DNA of 64,000 bases. Origin: Roseiarcus sp963780825. Its GTDB lineage: Bacteria; Pseudomonadota; Alphaproteobacteria; Rhizobiales; Beijerinckiaceae. The notes beneath the pieces are model-generated. The model was not told the DNA's origin and did no database searches. It worked only from the letters and a program-made list of their open reading frames with translations. Of the stretch, positions 35,234-45,043 are shown piece after piece. The position numbers and the translations under genes are program-made. Numbering within the stretch: the first letter of the stretch is position 1; the number at the start of each line of letters is the position of its first letter. The stretch covers positions 248,001 to 312,000 of the forward strand of contig CAWADL010000003.1 in NCBI GenBank assembly GCA_963780825.1. The letters are read 5' to 3'.

Positions 35234-35626
35234 TTACTTCTTCGCCGCGCCCTTCGACGCAGAATTATCGACGCGCTCGACGATGCGCGCCGACTTGCCG
35301 CGGCGGTCGCGCAGATAATACAACTTGGCCCGCCGCACCTTGCCGCGCCGCACGAGCTTGATCGAGTCGATATTTGGCGAATAGAGCGGAAACACGCGCT
35401 CGACGCCTTCGCCATAGGAAATCTTGCGGACCGTGAAGCTCTCGTTCAAGCCGCCGCCATTCCGCGCGATGCAGACGCCCTCGTAAGCCTGAACGCGCGA
35501 GCGATCGCCTTCGGTGACCTTGACGTTGACGACAACCGTGTCGCCGGGTTGAAATTCGGGGATCTTGCCGGCGCCTGCGCCTAAACGCGCAGCCTCTTCG
35601 GCCTCGAGGGTCGCAATGATATTCAC
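35234..35626 (-). CDS. rplS: 50S ribosomal protein L19
   Basis: L19 sits at the 30S/50S interface. The protein starts NIIATLEAEEAARLG and includes PEFQPGDTVVVNVKV, FPLYSPNIDSI and LVRRGKVRRAKLYYLRDRRGKSARI, all conserved. The start is taken as GTG at 35626 because GGAG lies seven bases upstream and the protein then begins at the usual NII; an in-frame ATG four codons earlier (35638) overlaps that site. A C-terminal acidic/alanine tail gives about 130 residues. The usual neighbours trmD and rimM are absent. Confidence 0.94.
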   Translation of the reverse strand: MNIIATLEAEEAARLGAGAGKIPEFQPGDTVVVNVKVTEGDRSRVQAYEGVCIARNGGGLNESFTVRKISYGEGVERVFPLYSPNIDSIKLVRRGKVRRAKLYYLRDRRGKSARIVERVDNSASKGAAKK

Positions 35627-35638
35627 GTTTATCTCCAT

Positions 35639-36059
35639 GCCGTGATGTCGGCCAACGAGGGCCGGCGAAGCGCTTCGGCGCGCTGTTTTCAGTTGAGGGC
35701 CGCCCCATAGCGCAACGCCGGCCCCGCGTCCAGCGCGATATCGGCCGCTTCGCTCGGTGGCGCGCCCGCACCTGGCCTACAGGGCGGTGATCGCATGCTG
35801 TGAGAGACGTCTAGTCTCAACATAGAATGCCGCCCTTACGTCATCGCAAGTCCACTATTATCTACGTGAGCTTGACGTACGTAACCTCAACTTATCTCCA
35901 CATTTACGCCACCGAACCACCCACGACCTCGGAAACCGCCATAGTTGCTTTATGCTTACTTTTCGCTTTAGATCGCGTTTGATTCCTCACGGTGGCCGGC
36001 CATTGCGCCGTCTGTCGGCCGCCGCCGCCAATTAGGAAAATTCTCTCCCAGGAAAAACA
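35639..36059. other. 421-bp intergenic region without recognised gene
   Basis: The gap between rplS and the FG-GAP-like gene must hold the rplS promoter. GAGACGTCTAGTCTC at about 35803-35817 and GACGTACGTA at about 35874 are short palindromes. Base composition falls below that of the genes in the middle part. No repeat of the families listed elsewhere is present. AGGAAAAAC just before 36060 is the ribosome binding site of the next gene. Confidence 0.5.
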
Positions 36060-38461
36060 ATGCCCTTGCTGGTCATTGCAAGCGTCAAAAACAACAAGAC
36101 CTATCAGCTCACCGGAAGCTTCGGCGACGGGGACAACATTCTTTGGACCGGTACGGTCACCGATCAGATAGCCGCCGACGGCGGCGCCCCCTACTCTGGC
36201 GCCTATTCGGCCTTCGATGGCTCCTTGGCGGGCCTCGCGGACTATTTGCAATCGACGCAATGGAGCAACCCTGCGCTCGCCGCCATCGGGGCGCCCTATC
36301 TCGACCTCGGCCTCGCCAACTGGACCGCAGGCGAAGTCAACACCACAACCAAGGACACGATCAGCTATTCCTTCTCAGCAGCCCTCCCGGCCGGGGTGAG
36401 CTTTACCATCGTTGATCCCGGCGCTTCCTGCGACGATGACACCGGACCATTTACGTTCACCGTGTCGGCAACCTACAAGGGCGCGGCGGTCAGCACCGCC
36501 GGTTGGTCGTTCCTCGTAGAAACGTCGACCGGGGCCGCGCCGGGCTCCACCTTATCGATCAACGCGAGCACCGGCGTCATCACGGTCAACAACTACGCCG
36601 AGAGCGGCTGGCCGGATGCGATCATCATCGTCACGCCGAACACGCCCGTCTCCAGCTTCACGGTCGTCGGGCAAACAATCCCCTACGATTTTTGGGGCGT
36701 GACGCTGCCACACATTCCCTCAGCGCTCCTGTTTCAAGAGGTCAACGTCGGCGCCGCCTCCGAGGGTGAACTTGCTTCGTGGCAGCTTAGCGGGACGTCA
36801 ATCAGCGGCGGCGGAAATATCGGTGACCCCGGTACGGCCTGGGCCTTCGAAGGGCTTGGCGACTTCCAAGGGAACGGCGGTACGGATGTGATCTGGCGCA
36901 ACGAGAACGGAACGATCGCCTACTGGGCGATCTCCGGCACCTCGATCGCGAGCGGCGGATCGCTCGGCAATCCCGGCGCCAATTGGATGCTGGAGGGAAT
37001 CGGCGACTTCAACGCTGACGGCCTCAGCGACCTGCTGTTCGAGGATTCTTCAGGGCAACCTCGCCACCTGGCAGGTTAGCGGGTTCTCGCTGATCGGAGG
37101 TGGCAACATCGGCAATCCCGGCGCGAGTTGGACCTATCTCGGGATCGGCGATTTCAACGCCAACGGTTACAGCGATATTCTCTTCGAAAACACCAGCGGA
37201 ACCTATGCGTTCTGGTCGATGCAGGGCACGACCAATCTCGGCACGACCACATTGGGCTCGCCCGGCGCCGGCTGGGTGTTTGCCGGCATCGGCGACTTCC
37301 AGGGTTTTGGGACGAGCGACATTCTGTTCGAGAATCCGACGCTCGGCCAGTACAAAGTCTGGATGATGTCGGACGACGCGATTGCCTCGAGCGTGACGCT
37401 CGGCGGCCCGGGCATCGGCTACGCACCCGTATCGATCGGCGCCTACACCAGTTCCGGCGCCAGCGACCTTATGCTCGCCAACCTCCAATCCGGCGCGATC
37501 AGCGAATTCGCGATCAACAATACTACGCTGACCAACAACGGCGCTATCGGCAATGCCGGCGCCTACTATTCCGTCGTACAAACGCCTTACGATCTGCCGC
37601 CGCCACCGGCGCCGACGATCGTCTTCGAGAGCAGCCGCCGGCGCGTTCTCCACCTGGAATGTCTATGAGGCGGTCAACCACGGCGGCGGAACGCTCGGAA
37701 CGCCCGGCGCCGGTTGGTCGCTGGTTGGAACCGGCAGCTTCGCGGGATCCGGAGAACCCGATCTGTTGTTTGAAAACACCAGCGGAAACTTCGGCGTGTG
37801 GGACACCAATGGCTCCGCGATCACCAGTAGCGGCCTGTTCAACGGACCCGGGGGAAGCTGGACCTACGAGGGGCTCGGCGATTTCAACGGCAACGGGCTA
37901 TCCGACCTGCTGTTCGAGGATTCCAGCGGCAACTATGCGACCTGGCTGATGAACGGGACCAGCGTCGTCGGCGGCGGACCGCTGGGAAATCCCGGCAGCG
38001 GCTATACGCTGAAGGGGATCGGCGATTTCACCGGAAATGGGACGTCCGATCTGGTGTTGGAGAACACAGCCGGCGCCTACGAGATTTGGTTCATCGCCAA
38101 CGACGCCTATGCGAGCGTGGCTTCGATCGGCAATCCGGGCGCGGGCTGGAGCCTGGTCGGGACCGGAGATTTCAACGGCCTTGGCCGCAGCGATCTCTTG
38201 TTCGAGAACAGCTCGGGCAATTTCGAGACCTGGGACATGAACGGTTCGTCGAACATCGGCGGCGGATCGTTCAACGGCCCAGGCGCCGGCTGGACCTATT
38301 TTGGCGTCGCCCAGCTCAATCCCGGCCAGCGCGAAAGCATCATTTTCGAGAACACGTCCACCGGGACCTTGGAGGCCTATTCGATGAACGACGCCACGGT
38401 GGCGCAGGTTACGACGATCGGGTCGGCGGGCTCGGGCTTTACGCCGCTGTCGGTGGTTTGA
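36060..38461 (+). CDS. FG-GAP/VCBS-like repeat protein, two frame breaks
   Basis: The frame changes near 37053 and 37632; removing one base at each gives a 799-residue protein. Residues about 1-220 form a unique region with Ig-like beta sequence. From about 225 to the end runs a series of about eleven repeats of roughly 48 residues, each with the pattern GNPGxxW-xxxGIGDFNxNGxSDLLFEnxxG-xxxxWxMNG, close to FG-GAP beta-propeller blades with Asp/Asn-rich calcium loops. No signal peptide or anchor is seen, so type I secretion is possible though no transporter is nearby. The function is probably adhesion or binding. Confidence 0.75.
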
Positions 38462-38475
38462 CCTAGTCGCCGCGA

Positions 38476-38555
38476 CCGGAGCGTCGGCGTCCACGCCGAC
38501 GAGCGCGCTCAAAGCCCCGAACTCCGCCGGACCTCGGCCTTGAGGCCGACGCTCC
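38476..38555. repeat. Dispersed palindrome family E, copy 1
   Basis: GGAGCGTCGGCGTCCACGCCGACG at the left and CGGCCTTGAGGCCGACGCTCC at the right are inverted repeats, with each arm also a hairpin. A complete copy lies at 52034-52095 and a degenerate one at 60964-61034. Confidence 0.8.
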
Positions 38556-38631
38556 AACCGTTTGCACCGCCTCGACGCGAACCGTCGAGAGGCGTATCCG
38601 CTTGAGCGACACAGCGGACGGAGGATCGGCC

Positions 38632-39459
38632 ATGTCGACGCGGGACGTGCGTCTCGAACCTTTTTTGGCGGCGCTGGGAACGCGTCCGCTGATCATGGGC
38701 ATCTTGAATCTCACGCCGGATTCCTTCACCGACGGTGGTCGTTTCGAGGGCCTCGAAGCGGCGCGCGCGCAGGCGAGAAAGCTCGCCGAGGGCGGCGCGG
38801 ACATTCTTGATGTCGGTGGGAAGTCTACGCGCCCCGGCCATACCCCCGTCCCCATCGAGGAGGAATGGCGCCGCCTCGAGCCCGCGCTGGGGCCGCTCGT
38901 CGGAGAGTTTCCTCTGCCCTTCTCGATCGACACGTCGAAGGCGGAGATCGCGCGCCGGGCGTTGGCGCTCGGCGTCAGCGTCGTCAACGACGTCTGGGGA
39001 TTGCAGCGCGACCCGGCGATGGCGGAGACGGTTGCCGGCGCCGGCGCCACGGTCGTCGTCATGCACAATCGCGAGACGACCGACCCCGACATCGACATCG
39101 TCGAGGACATGCTCGGTTTCTTCGAGCGATCGCTGAAGCTTGCCGAACGCGCGGGAATCGAGCGGAATAGGATCATCCTCGATCCCGGCGTCGGCTTCGG
39201 CAAGAGCCGGCCGCAGGATCAGCGCGCGATCGCCGCGACGGGCCGGATCAAACAAACATTCGGACTGCCCGTGCTGATCGGGCTCTCCCGGAAGCGCGTT
39301 GTCGGCGGGTTGTCGGGCGCCGGCGTCGACGATCGGCTGATCGGCACGCTCGCCGCCAATCTCGCCGCCCGCGCGCACGGCGGCGACGTGTTTCGCGTGC
39401 ATGACGCTGCCGAGCATAGCGTCGCGTTCAAGGTATTCGAGGCGCTTACGCATGTTTGA
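38632..39459 (+). CDS. folP: Dihydropteroate synthase
   Basis: FolP joins p-aminobenzoate to dihydropterin pyrophosphate in folate synthesis. The 275-residue protein has ILNLTPDSF (24-32), DVGGKSTRPG (substrate loop), FSIDTSKAE and VLIGLSRKR in the usual order. GGAGGATCGGCC before the ATG at 38632 decides the start over an upstream TTG at 38602. It overlaps folK by eight bases. Confidence 0.95.
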   Translation: MSTRDVRLEPFLAALGTRPLIMGILNLTPDSFTDGGRFEGLEAARAQARKLAEGGADILDVGGKSTRPGHTPVPIEEEWRRLEPALGPLVGEFPLPFSIDTSKAEIARRALALGVSVVNDVWGLQRDPAMAETVAGAGATVVVMHNRETTDPDIDIVEDMLGFFERSLKLAERAGIERNRIILDPGVGFGKSRPQDQRAIAATGRIKQTFGLPVLIGLSRKRVVGGLSGAGVDDRLIGTLAANLAARAHGGDVFRVHDAAEHSVAFKVFEALTHV

Positions 39460-39973
39460 GACGGAGATCGGGCTCGGCCTCGGCGGCAACGTCGGCGATC
39501 CCGCGGAGGCGATCCGCGGGGCGATCGAAGCCTTGCAATCGCGCGGCATTGCGGCGATCGACGCGACATCGTCGCTCTATCGCACCGCGCCTTGGGGCGG
39601 CGTGCCGCAGCCCGACTACGCCAACGCCTGCGCGATCGGACGCACCCGGCTCGCGCCGTTGCCGTTGCTCGATGCAATCAAACAACTCGAGCGCGATCTC
39701 GGGCGCGTCGAGACCGTCCGCTGGGGACCGCGGGTGATCGACATCGACATTCTCTTCTACGGCGATGTCGCCATTCAGGACGAGCGGCTGGTCATCCCGC
39801 ATCGTGACTTGCTGAATCGCGCCTTCGTTTTGATCCCGCTTGCGGAGATCGCGCCGGATCGCCTGATCGGCGGCCGCCGCGTCGCCGACGCGGCGGCCGC
39901 GGTGGCGAGCGAAGACGTGCAGCCATGGACACATCCGTCATTGCGAGCACAGCGAAGCCATCCAGCTTCGTGA
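39452..39973 (+). CDS. folK: 2-amino-4-hydroxy-6-hydroxymethyldihydropteridine pyrophosphokinase
   Basis: FolK pyrophosphorylates the dihydropterin substrate of FolP. The 173-residue protein has GLGGNVGDP, SSLYRTAPWG, and the signature RWGPRVIDIDILFYGD (about 107-122). It starts inside the end of folP and is translationally coupled. The last 13 codons and the stop lie inside a family B palindrome half (39936-39972), so the C-terminal tail HPSLRAQRSHPAS is not native to the family. Confidence 0.93.
   Translation: MFETEIGLGLGGNVGDPAEAIRGAIEALQSRGIAAIDATSSLYRTAPWGGVPQPDYANACAIGRTRLAPLPLLDAIKQLERDLGRVETVRWGPRVIDIDILFYGDVAIQDERLVIPHRDLLNRAFVLIPLAEIAPDRLIGGRRVADAAAAVASEDVQPWTHPSLRAQRSHPAS
39936..39972. 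repeat. Half of a family B palindrome, read as the folK C-terminus
   Basis: CCGTCATTGCGAGCACAGCGAAGCCATCC matches the left arm of family B; the right arm is missing. It provides the last codons of folK. Confidence 0.75.
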
Positions 39974-39975
39974 GA

Positions 39976-41199
39976 TCACCAACGAACCCTCAACGCCTCA
40001 AGCCCATGAAAATGGTACGCGTCGCGATACCGCGGCGCCTCAGCGAAAGCGAGCGTCGGCAGGCGGCGAAATAAGATTGGCAGCGCGATATTGAGCTCCA
40101 ACCGCGCCAGCGGCGCGCCGACGCAGAAGTGAATGCCGGCGCCGAAAGCGACGTGCGGATTGGGCGCGCGGGCAAGATCGAAATGATCCGGATCGGCAAA
40201 GACGAGCGGATCGCGATTGGCGGCGCCGAGCAACAGGCCAATTCGCTCGCCCTTGCGGAGGCTAACGCCCTCAATCTCGATGTCTTCCAGCGCATAGCGC
40301 GTGAACAGATGCAGCGGCGGGTCAAAGCGCAGCAACTCTTCGATCATCACATTGCGCTGACCCTCTCCCGCACCCGCGAGGTTGGCGGCGAGTCCGTATT
40401 CGAGGAGGGTTTTGACGCCGTTGCCGATCGCATGCACGGTCGCCTCATGGCCGGCGTTGAGCAGTAGCACGACAGTCGTGACCAACTCGTCCTCGCTCAG
40501 CCGACCCTCGTTTGTCTGGGCCGAGATGAGTTGTGAGATGAGATCCTCACGCGGGCGCTGCCGCCGCTCGGCGATCAGTCGCCGCACATAGGCTGCGAAA
40601 TCCAACGAGGCCTGAGCCGCGGCGTCTTCAACTACGCGAGTCGAGGTGAATTGATACATCGCCACCATCTTGTGCGACCAATCCAGCAGCAACGACGCAT
40701 CCTCCGCGGGCGCGCCGATAAGCTCGGCGATGACGCCGACCGGGATCGGCGTCGCGAAGGCTTCGATCAGATCGACAGCGCCTTGCCGCTCGAACCCGTC
40801 AATCAACCCGCCCGCGAGCGCAGCGATCGAGGGCGCCAGCCGCTCGACATGACGGGATACGAAGGCTCGGTTGACCAGCGCGCGCAACCGCGTGTGTTCA
40901 GGCGGCTCCAGTTCGAGCAGCGAATGCCGTTCGATTGCGTCGAATGGCGCCAGATGCGCCGGACGTTCCGGCCAACCGAGCGCTTCGCGGGTCGCGACAT
41001 GCAGGATTTGCCTCCCAAATCGTTTGTCGCGTAATAGAGCCGAAACCTGTTTGTGACCCGCGCAACACCAAAAGCCATACTCCTCCCAAAAGAACAGCTC
41101 TCCCGCCAAACGCATTTCGCGATAGGCGGGATAGGGATCGTTGAAAAATCCGCGCGCGCGGGGATCTTGCGAGATGTTGCGGGAGTTTGCGAGGCGCAT
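39976..41199 (-). CDS. Cytochrome P450
   Basis: A soluble bacterial P450 of 407 residues. FGAGIHFCVGAPLARLEL holds the heme-ligand Cys359, AGHEATVH is the I-helix oxygen-activation site, and EELLRFDPP carries the ExxR motif. The length and pattern resemble CYP families that hydroxylate terpenes, fatty acids or macrolides; no redox partner gene is adjacent. The ATG at 41199 begins the normal N-terminus; an open TTG at 41265 would add 22 residues. The stop is three bases after folK on the opposite strand. Confidence 0.92.
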   Translation of the reverse strand: MRLANSRNISQDPRARGFFNDPYPAYREMRLAGELFFWEEYGFWCCAGHKQVSALLRDKRFGRQILHVATREALGWPERPAHLAPFDAIERHSLLELEPPEHTRLRALVNRAFVSRHVERLAPSIAALAGGLIDGFERQGAVDLIEAFATPIPVGVIAELIGAPAEDASLLLDWSHKMVAMYQFTSTRVVEDAAAQASLDFAAYVRRLIAERRQRPREDLISQLISAQTNEGRLSEDELVTTVVLLLNAGHEATVHAIGNGVKTLLEYGLAANLAGAGEGQRNVMIEELLRFDPPLHLFTRYALEDIEIEGVSLRKGERIGLLLGAANRDPLVFADPDHFDLARAPNPHVAFGAGIHFCVGAPLARLELNIALPILFRRLPTLAFAEAPRYRDAYHFHGLEALRVRW

Positions 41200-41291
41200 C
41201 GGGCAGGTTTTCGCGGGGGGTGGGAATAGGCTTGGCGATAATAGTGCGTCAGCGCTGTCCCGCAAACCTAGTTTTCCAGACAGCGCGCCAA

Positions 41292-41385
41292 TGTAGCCGC
41301 GGTCGTTGACCGCGGTCGGCGTGAGCGCGTCGCTCTCCCGGAGTTTTCGATCACGGCGCCACCGCGGTCATCGACCGCGGCTACA
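41292..41385. repeat. Dispersed palindrome family A, copy 5
   Basis: TGTAGCCGCGGTCGTTGACCGCGG faces CCGCGGTCATCGACCGCGGCTACA. It separates the P450 gene from the GT2 operon end. Confidence 0.85.
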
Positions 41386-41421
41386 AGGCGCCCGGGAATG
41401 CGCTACAGGCGAAGAGTGACA

Positions 41422-43722
41422 TCACCTCAATTCTACGTACGGCAGGACGCGATAAGGCGTGTGCTGAGACAGATTGCGATTGTAGTAGGGATCGAAGCCC
41501 ATCACGGCGGTCCATTTCTGGTTGATCATTTCAAGCTCCGCCGGGGGCGAGTTGTCGCGGCTGACGGATTCCAGATGAAACAACTGGGCTTGCGGGTTAT
41601 ATAGAATTCGTCCCCGCTTCGCGAGACGCAGGCAAAAGTCCACATCGTTGTAGTTCACGCGGAAAGTCAGATCGAAGCCGGAGATCGCCTGGTAGTCCGC
41701 TTTCTTGACCGCAAGGCAAGCCGCGGTGACGCCGCTGTAGTTCCGCAACAGCACCGCGGCGCCAAATTGGCCAACAGTGCCTTCGCTGGCGTCATAGTAG
41801 GCATGCGATGGCCCCTGCCCGAGCATCAAAACGCCAGCATGCTGGATTTTCTTGTTCTCAAACAGCAACTTTGCTCCGACGGCGGCGATGCCCGGCCGTT
41901 GCAGCCAAGAAATCAACTCCTCCAACCACTCCGGCGTGATGATTGTCATATCGTCATTCAGGAGTATGACGAACTCGGCTTTGGCGGCGGCGGCCCCTAA
42001 GTTCACCTTATCGGAGTAGTTGAACAGCGGCGCGTCATATAGGACATAGGTTATCGCGAATTCGGAAAGCTGCTGTTTGAGAGCGTCTTCGATGTCGCCG
42101 TTCTCGACCAGCACGATCTCATAGTTGCGGTAGGTCGATACCGAATGGATCGACTTCAACACATCCAGTACGTGCCAGCGCTGTAGGGACGGAGCCACCC
42201 GCTTTGCGGCGGTGGGAATCACGATGCTGACGAGAGGCTCGCCGAGGACCTCGAGTTTGATGCGATGCGACTGATTGATCGGCCCAGGCAATGCGACGCC
42301 TCGCATCTGAGAAGCGTCGAGATGGTCTTGAACGGCCCTGCGCGCTGCACTTTCCGCCTCCGGGTCCGGCGCGGCACTCCCGGCCGAGCGTCGATGATAG
42401 AGCACGTCCGGAACATGAAGTACTTTGCGCGCGGCCCTGCTGATCCTGAGCGCGAGGTCGTAATCGCCGGCCAGATCGAACGCGGATCGCAGGCCGCCGA
42501 CATCGTCAACCAGGCGTTTCCGGTAGGCGCTAAGACGGCGTGTGTACATACAACCGAGCATCGTTTCCGGCGACCAGTCCGGCTTGAAAAGCGGATCATG
42601 GCGTCGACCGTTGCGGTCAATCTGGTCCTCGTCAGAGTAGATCATGTCGAGTTCGGGCTCGCGAGCGATCGCCTCGGCCAGCCGAAAGAGTGCGTGCGAC
42701 GCCAATTCATCTTCGGGATCGAGAAAGGTCACGAAGACGCCGCTCGCCATTCGCAACGCCAGATTGCTTGCAACGGCAACGCCGCCCCGCGTGGACAACG
42801 CCTGGAATTTGATGCGGGGGTCGCGCTGAACCTGCCTTTCAAGAAAGTCGAGTATGTCAGGGTCCTGCGAACCGTCATCGACGATGCAGAGTTCCCAGTC
42901 GGGATATATCTGCGCGATTACGGAGGCGATCGCGCGGTCCAGATAGGCTCTGTCCGACTTATAGGTCGTCATCGCAACAGTAATCCTAGAGCGATGCGGC
43001 ATCGCGGCGATTTGAGCCATGAACCTTGCATGACGCTCCTGTCCAATCGCCGTGGCCTCGATCCAAGCCTGATAATTCTCGAGACCACGGTTGATGGCGC
43101 GGCTCATCTTCAGGAACGCCAGGCGCGTCTCACCGCGTCCCGCAAAAGCGGTGGCGAATTTCTGAGGATCGCCTCCCTGCTCCTGGAAGGCCTGGCTCAG
43201 ACGCCAGGCGACGTAGGCCAGCGGCGCCGGATCGACACTCAGTTGATCGATTCTCAGGTCGCATTGAACATTGATTGGATCGACGCGCAGCGCCCTAGCG
43301 GTTCGCCGCAGCGGCAACAACTCGTCGATCGAGAGTTTGCCCGATATGACGCGATAGCTGAAGACGTATCGGTTCGAGAACCCGCGGCCGAAATCCAGGA
43401 ATATTTCGCTTTCGGCCTCGAGCGCCATGCCAGGGCGAAGGCTCAAGACTTCCCCTTTGAGTTGTACTCTGACGAACCCCGCGGCAAACGGGCCGCGGAT
43501 CACCATCCTGGGATCGCGAGACTTCGCAACCCAAGCCGCGCGCGCGCTATCCCATTCGAGGTCGAACGCCTTCGCTTGCTTGAGGCTATCAGTTGACGGT
43601 AAGGCCGCGCCGCTAGCGTCGAACTTGCGGACCGCGAGCCAAAGCTTTCGAAATATGTCGCCGTGGAGCAGATAACTCCACGCGATCTCCGCCTTGTCCC
43701 AAATACGTCCCCGTATGCCCAT
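41422..43722 (-). CDS. Two-domain family 2 glycosyltransferase
   Basis: A 766-residue protein. After a unique 230-residue N-terminal region come two GT-A folds: the first (about 245-470) with RITVAMTTYKSDRAYL, IVDDGSQD, and DEDQID; the second (about 495-735) with SIVIPT, VENGD, LLNDDM and a DVDFCLRLAKRG region. Such tandem GT2 enzymes build O-antigen, exopolysaccharide or rhamnan-like chains from nucleotide sugars at the cytoplasmic membrane. GGAGG lies four bases before the ATG. It is the last gene of an operon that starts with the FkbH-like gene at 47120. Confidence 0.85.
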   Translation of the reverse strand: MGIRGRIWDKAEIAWSYLLHGDIFRKLWLAVRKFDASGAALPSTDSLKQAKAFDLEWDSARAAWVAKSRDPRMVIRGPFAAGFVRVQLKGEVLSLRPGMALEAESEIFLDFGRGFSNRYVFSYRVISGKLSIDELLPLRRTARALRVDPINVQCDLRIDQLSVDPAPLAYVAWRLSQAFQEQGGDPQKFATAFAGRGETRLAFLKMSRAINRGLENYQAWIEATAIGQERHARFMAQIAAMPHRSRITVAMTTYKSDRAYLDRAIASVIAQIYPDWELCIVDDGSQDPDILDFLERQVQRDPRIKFQALSTRGGVAVASNLALRMASGVFVTFLDPEDELASHALFRLAEAIAREPELDMIYSDEDQIDRNGRRHDPLFKPDWSPETMLGCMYTRRLSAYRKRLVDDVGGLRSAFDLAGDYDLALRISRAARKVLHVPDVLYHRRSAGSAAPDPEAESAARRAVQDHLDASQMRGVALPGPINQSHRIKLEVLGEPLVSIVIPTAAKRVAPSLQRWHVLDVLKSIHSVSTYRNYEIVLVENGDIEDALKQQLSEFAITYVLYDAPLFNYSDKVNLGAAAAKAEFVILLNDDMTIITPEWLEELISWLQRPGIAAVGAKLLFENKKIQHAGVLMLGQGPSHAYYDASEGTVGQFGAAVLLRNYSGVTAACLAVKKADYQAISGFDLTFRVNYNDVDFCLRLAKRGRILYNPQAQLFHLESVSRDNSPPAELEMINQKWTAVMGFDPYYNRNLSQHTPYRVLPYVELR

Positions 43723-43772
43723 GTTCCTCCCGCCGACCTCGCCGCGGCTTCTTGGCGCCAGAACCGTGGTGT

Positions 43773-44969
43773 TTATGCAATTTCCGCGAAACGCCGAAAG
43801 CCGCGTTTGATATTGGTTTCCGCGACGGGCCGGGTCGCTGCATAGCCGAGATGGTGATCCGCGCCCTCATGATTTGGGATGAATTTGAGAGCGACTACGC
43901 CCGTCTCGTCCAGAAGATCATCGAACTCATCCAAACAAACAAACCCCCGTCCCTTCGCGCGGCGAAACAGCTTCGCGTTGAATTCCCTGTACAGGTTGGT
44001 CCGCACATGTTTGTCTGGATATTGCAGCGTCGCTATGAAAGCCTTGGTGTCAGCTATCGTGTTTATGCCCTCGGTTTCAACGATGTGATCATTGACATAA
44101 CCGCGAGCCAGCGCTTCATTTGACAGCGCGGGCGGAAAGATGCCGAGCAAAAACGTCCGCTCGGGCGTGAAGGCGCTGGAAATGAACTCCAGATACCGAT
44201 CAATGGTTTCCGACATGTAGCTTCGCCATTCTTCAACGTCGAAACTTGCCTTTTTATTTTTCACTCGATGAAAATCGAAGACGAACTCCACATCAACCTG
44301 GCCGAATTTCAAGAAGGTGGAGGTTCGCGGAATGCCGGTTTGCAGGGCGGCGGCAAGTTTCGAAACTCGGCCGCCGGCGCCGGATCGCGACGTCGGCGAT
44401 ATAAGTCCCCTCGCCGAGGTAGCGAGGCAAACCATCTGAAATGGAATGGTGAACTTCCCGCGATATTTGAAGACCCGCGTGTATATCTGGGTATGACTGT
44501 CGCCGATGATGAAATAGGGATGAAATTCCCTCGACAACACGTTGATCAGGCGCGTCCAGTACTCCGTAAATTCCGGCTCGGATTTCAACCACAAGCCGCT
44601 CCAAGGGACCAGGTAGCTTCTTAGCAAAGCGGTTATGATACGCGCCTTATGCTCGGAGGAGATCGGAAGTCTCATAATATCTTCGAGACCTTCAACCCTA
44701 AGATCAATCGGAAACCAGCGCGTCTCTTCGGATGCAAAATTCGCGAAGTTTGAGTAGCCATGCTCCGGTCGCTTTAGAAAATTCTTCAAGTCATCATAGG
44801 AATTGATATAGACTTGAACATCAAAACCGCAGCGCGTCAGTGCATCGATGAGCGCCGAATCTACGACGATCGTTGGATGATCTGGCCTGCGCGCCCACAA
44901 GGCCCGCCCACGTTCAATAAATCTGGAGAGAACGGCGCCCCTTCCGCCTGCATAACCTATTGAACCCAT
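43773..44969 (-). CDS. SGNH-hydrolase-like protein in the surface-glycan operon
   Basis: A 398-residue protein that I cannot place in a named family. IIGDSHTQIY (155-163) matches block I of SGNH hydrolases, with Ser158, and GADHHLGYAAT (369-379) near the C-terminus fits block V, the Asp-x-x-His motif (Asp371, His373). An esterase or acyltransferase acting on glycan is therefore plausible. No signal peptide or membrane helix is visible. GGAAGGCGG precedes the ATG. It lies between the FkbH-like and GT2 genes with gaps of 74 and 50 bp. Confidence 0.6.
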   Translation of the reverse strand: MGSIGYAGGRGAVLSRFIERGRALWARRPDHPTIVVDSALIDALTRCGFDVQVYINSYDDLKNFLKRPEHGYSNFANFASEETRWFPIDLRVEGLEDIMRLPISSEHKARIITALLRSYLVPWSGLWLKSEPEFTEYWTRLINVLSREFHPYFIIGDSHTQIYTRVFKYRGKFTIPFQMVCLATSARGLISPTSRSGAGGRVSKLAAALQTGIPRTSTFLKFGQVDVEFVFDFHRVKNKKASFDVEEWRSYMSETIDRYLEFISSAFTPERTFLLGIFPPALSNEALARGYVNDHIVETEGINTIADTKAFIATLQYPDKHVRTNLYREFNAKLFRRAKGRGFVCLDEFDDLLDETGVVALKFIPNHEGADHHLGYAATRPVAETNIKRGFRRFAEIA

Positions 44970-45043
44970 AACCGCCTTCCGTGTGGGGGCGGTTCAGCTT
45001 TGCCGCTAATGGGCGCCGCTTGCAACCACGGCCGCCAAACTGG

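Noticed and set aside
35904..36260. 118-residue minus-strand frame between rplS and the FG-GAP-like gene
   Set aside because: It runs antisense into the start of the FG-GAP-like gene, has no ribosome binding site and no recognisable domain; its length is explained by GC-rich codon bias on the other strand.
37100..37949. Separate short plus-strand genes within 37100-37949
   Set aside because: They are out-of-frame readings of the FG-GAP-like repeat protein; the repeat pattern continues through this region once two bases are removed.
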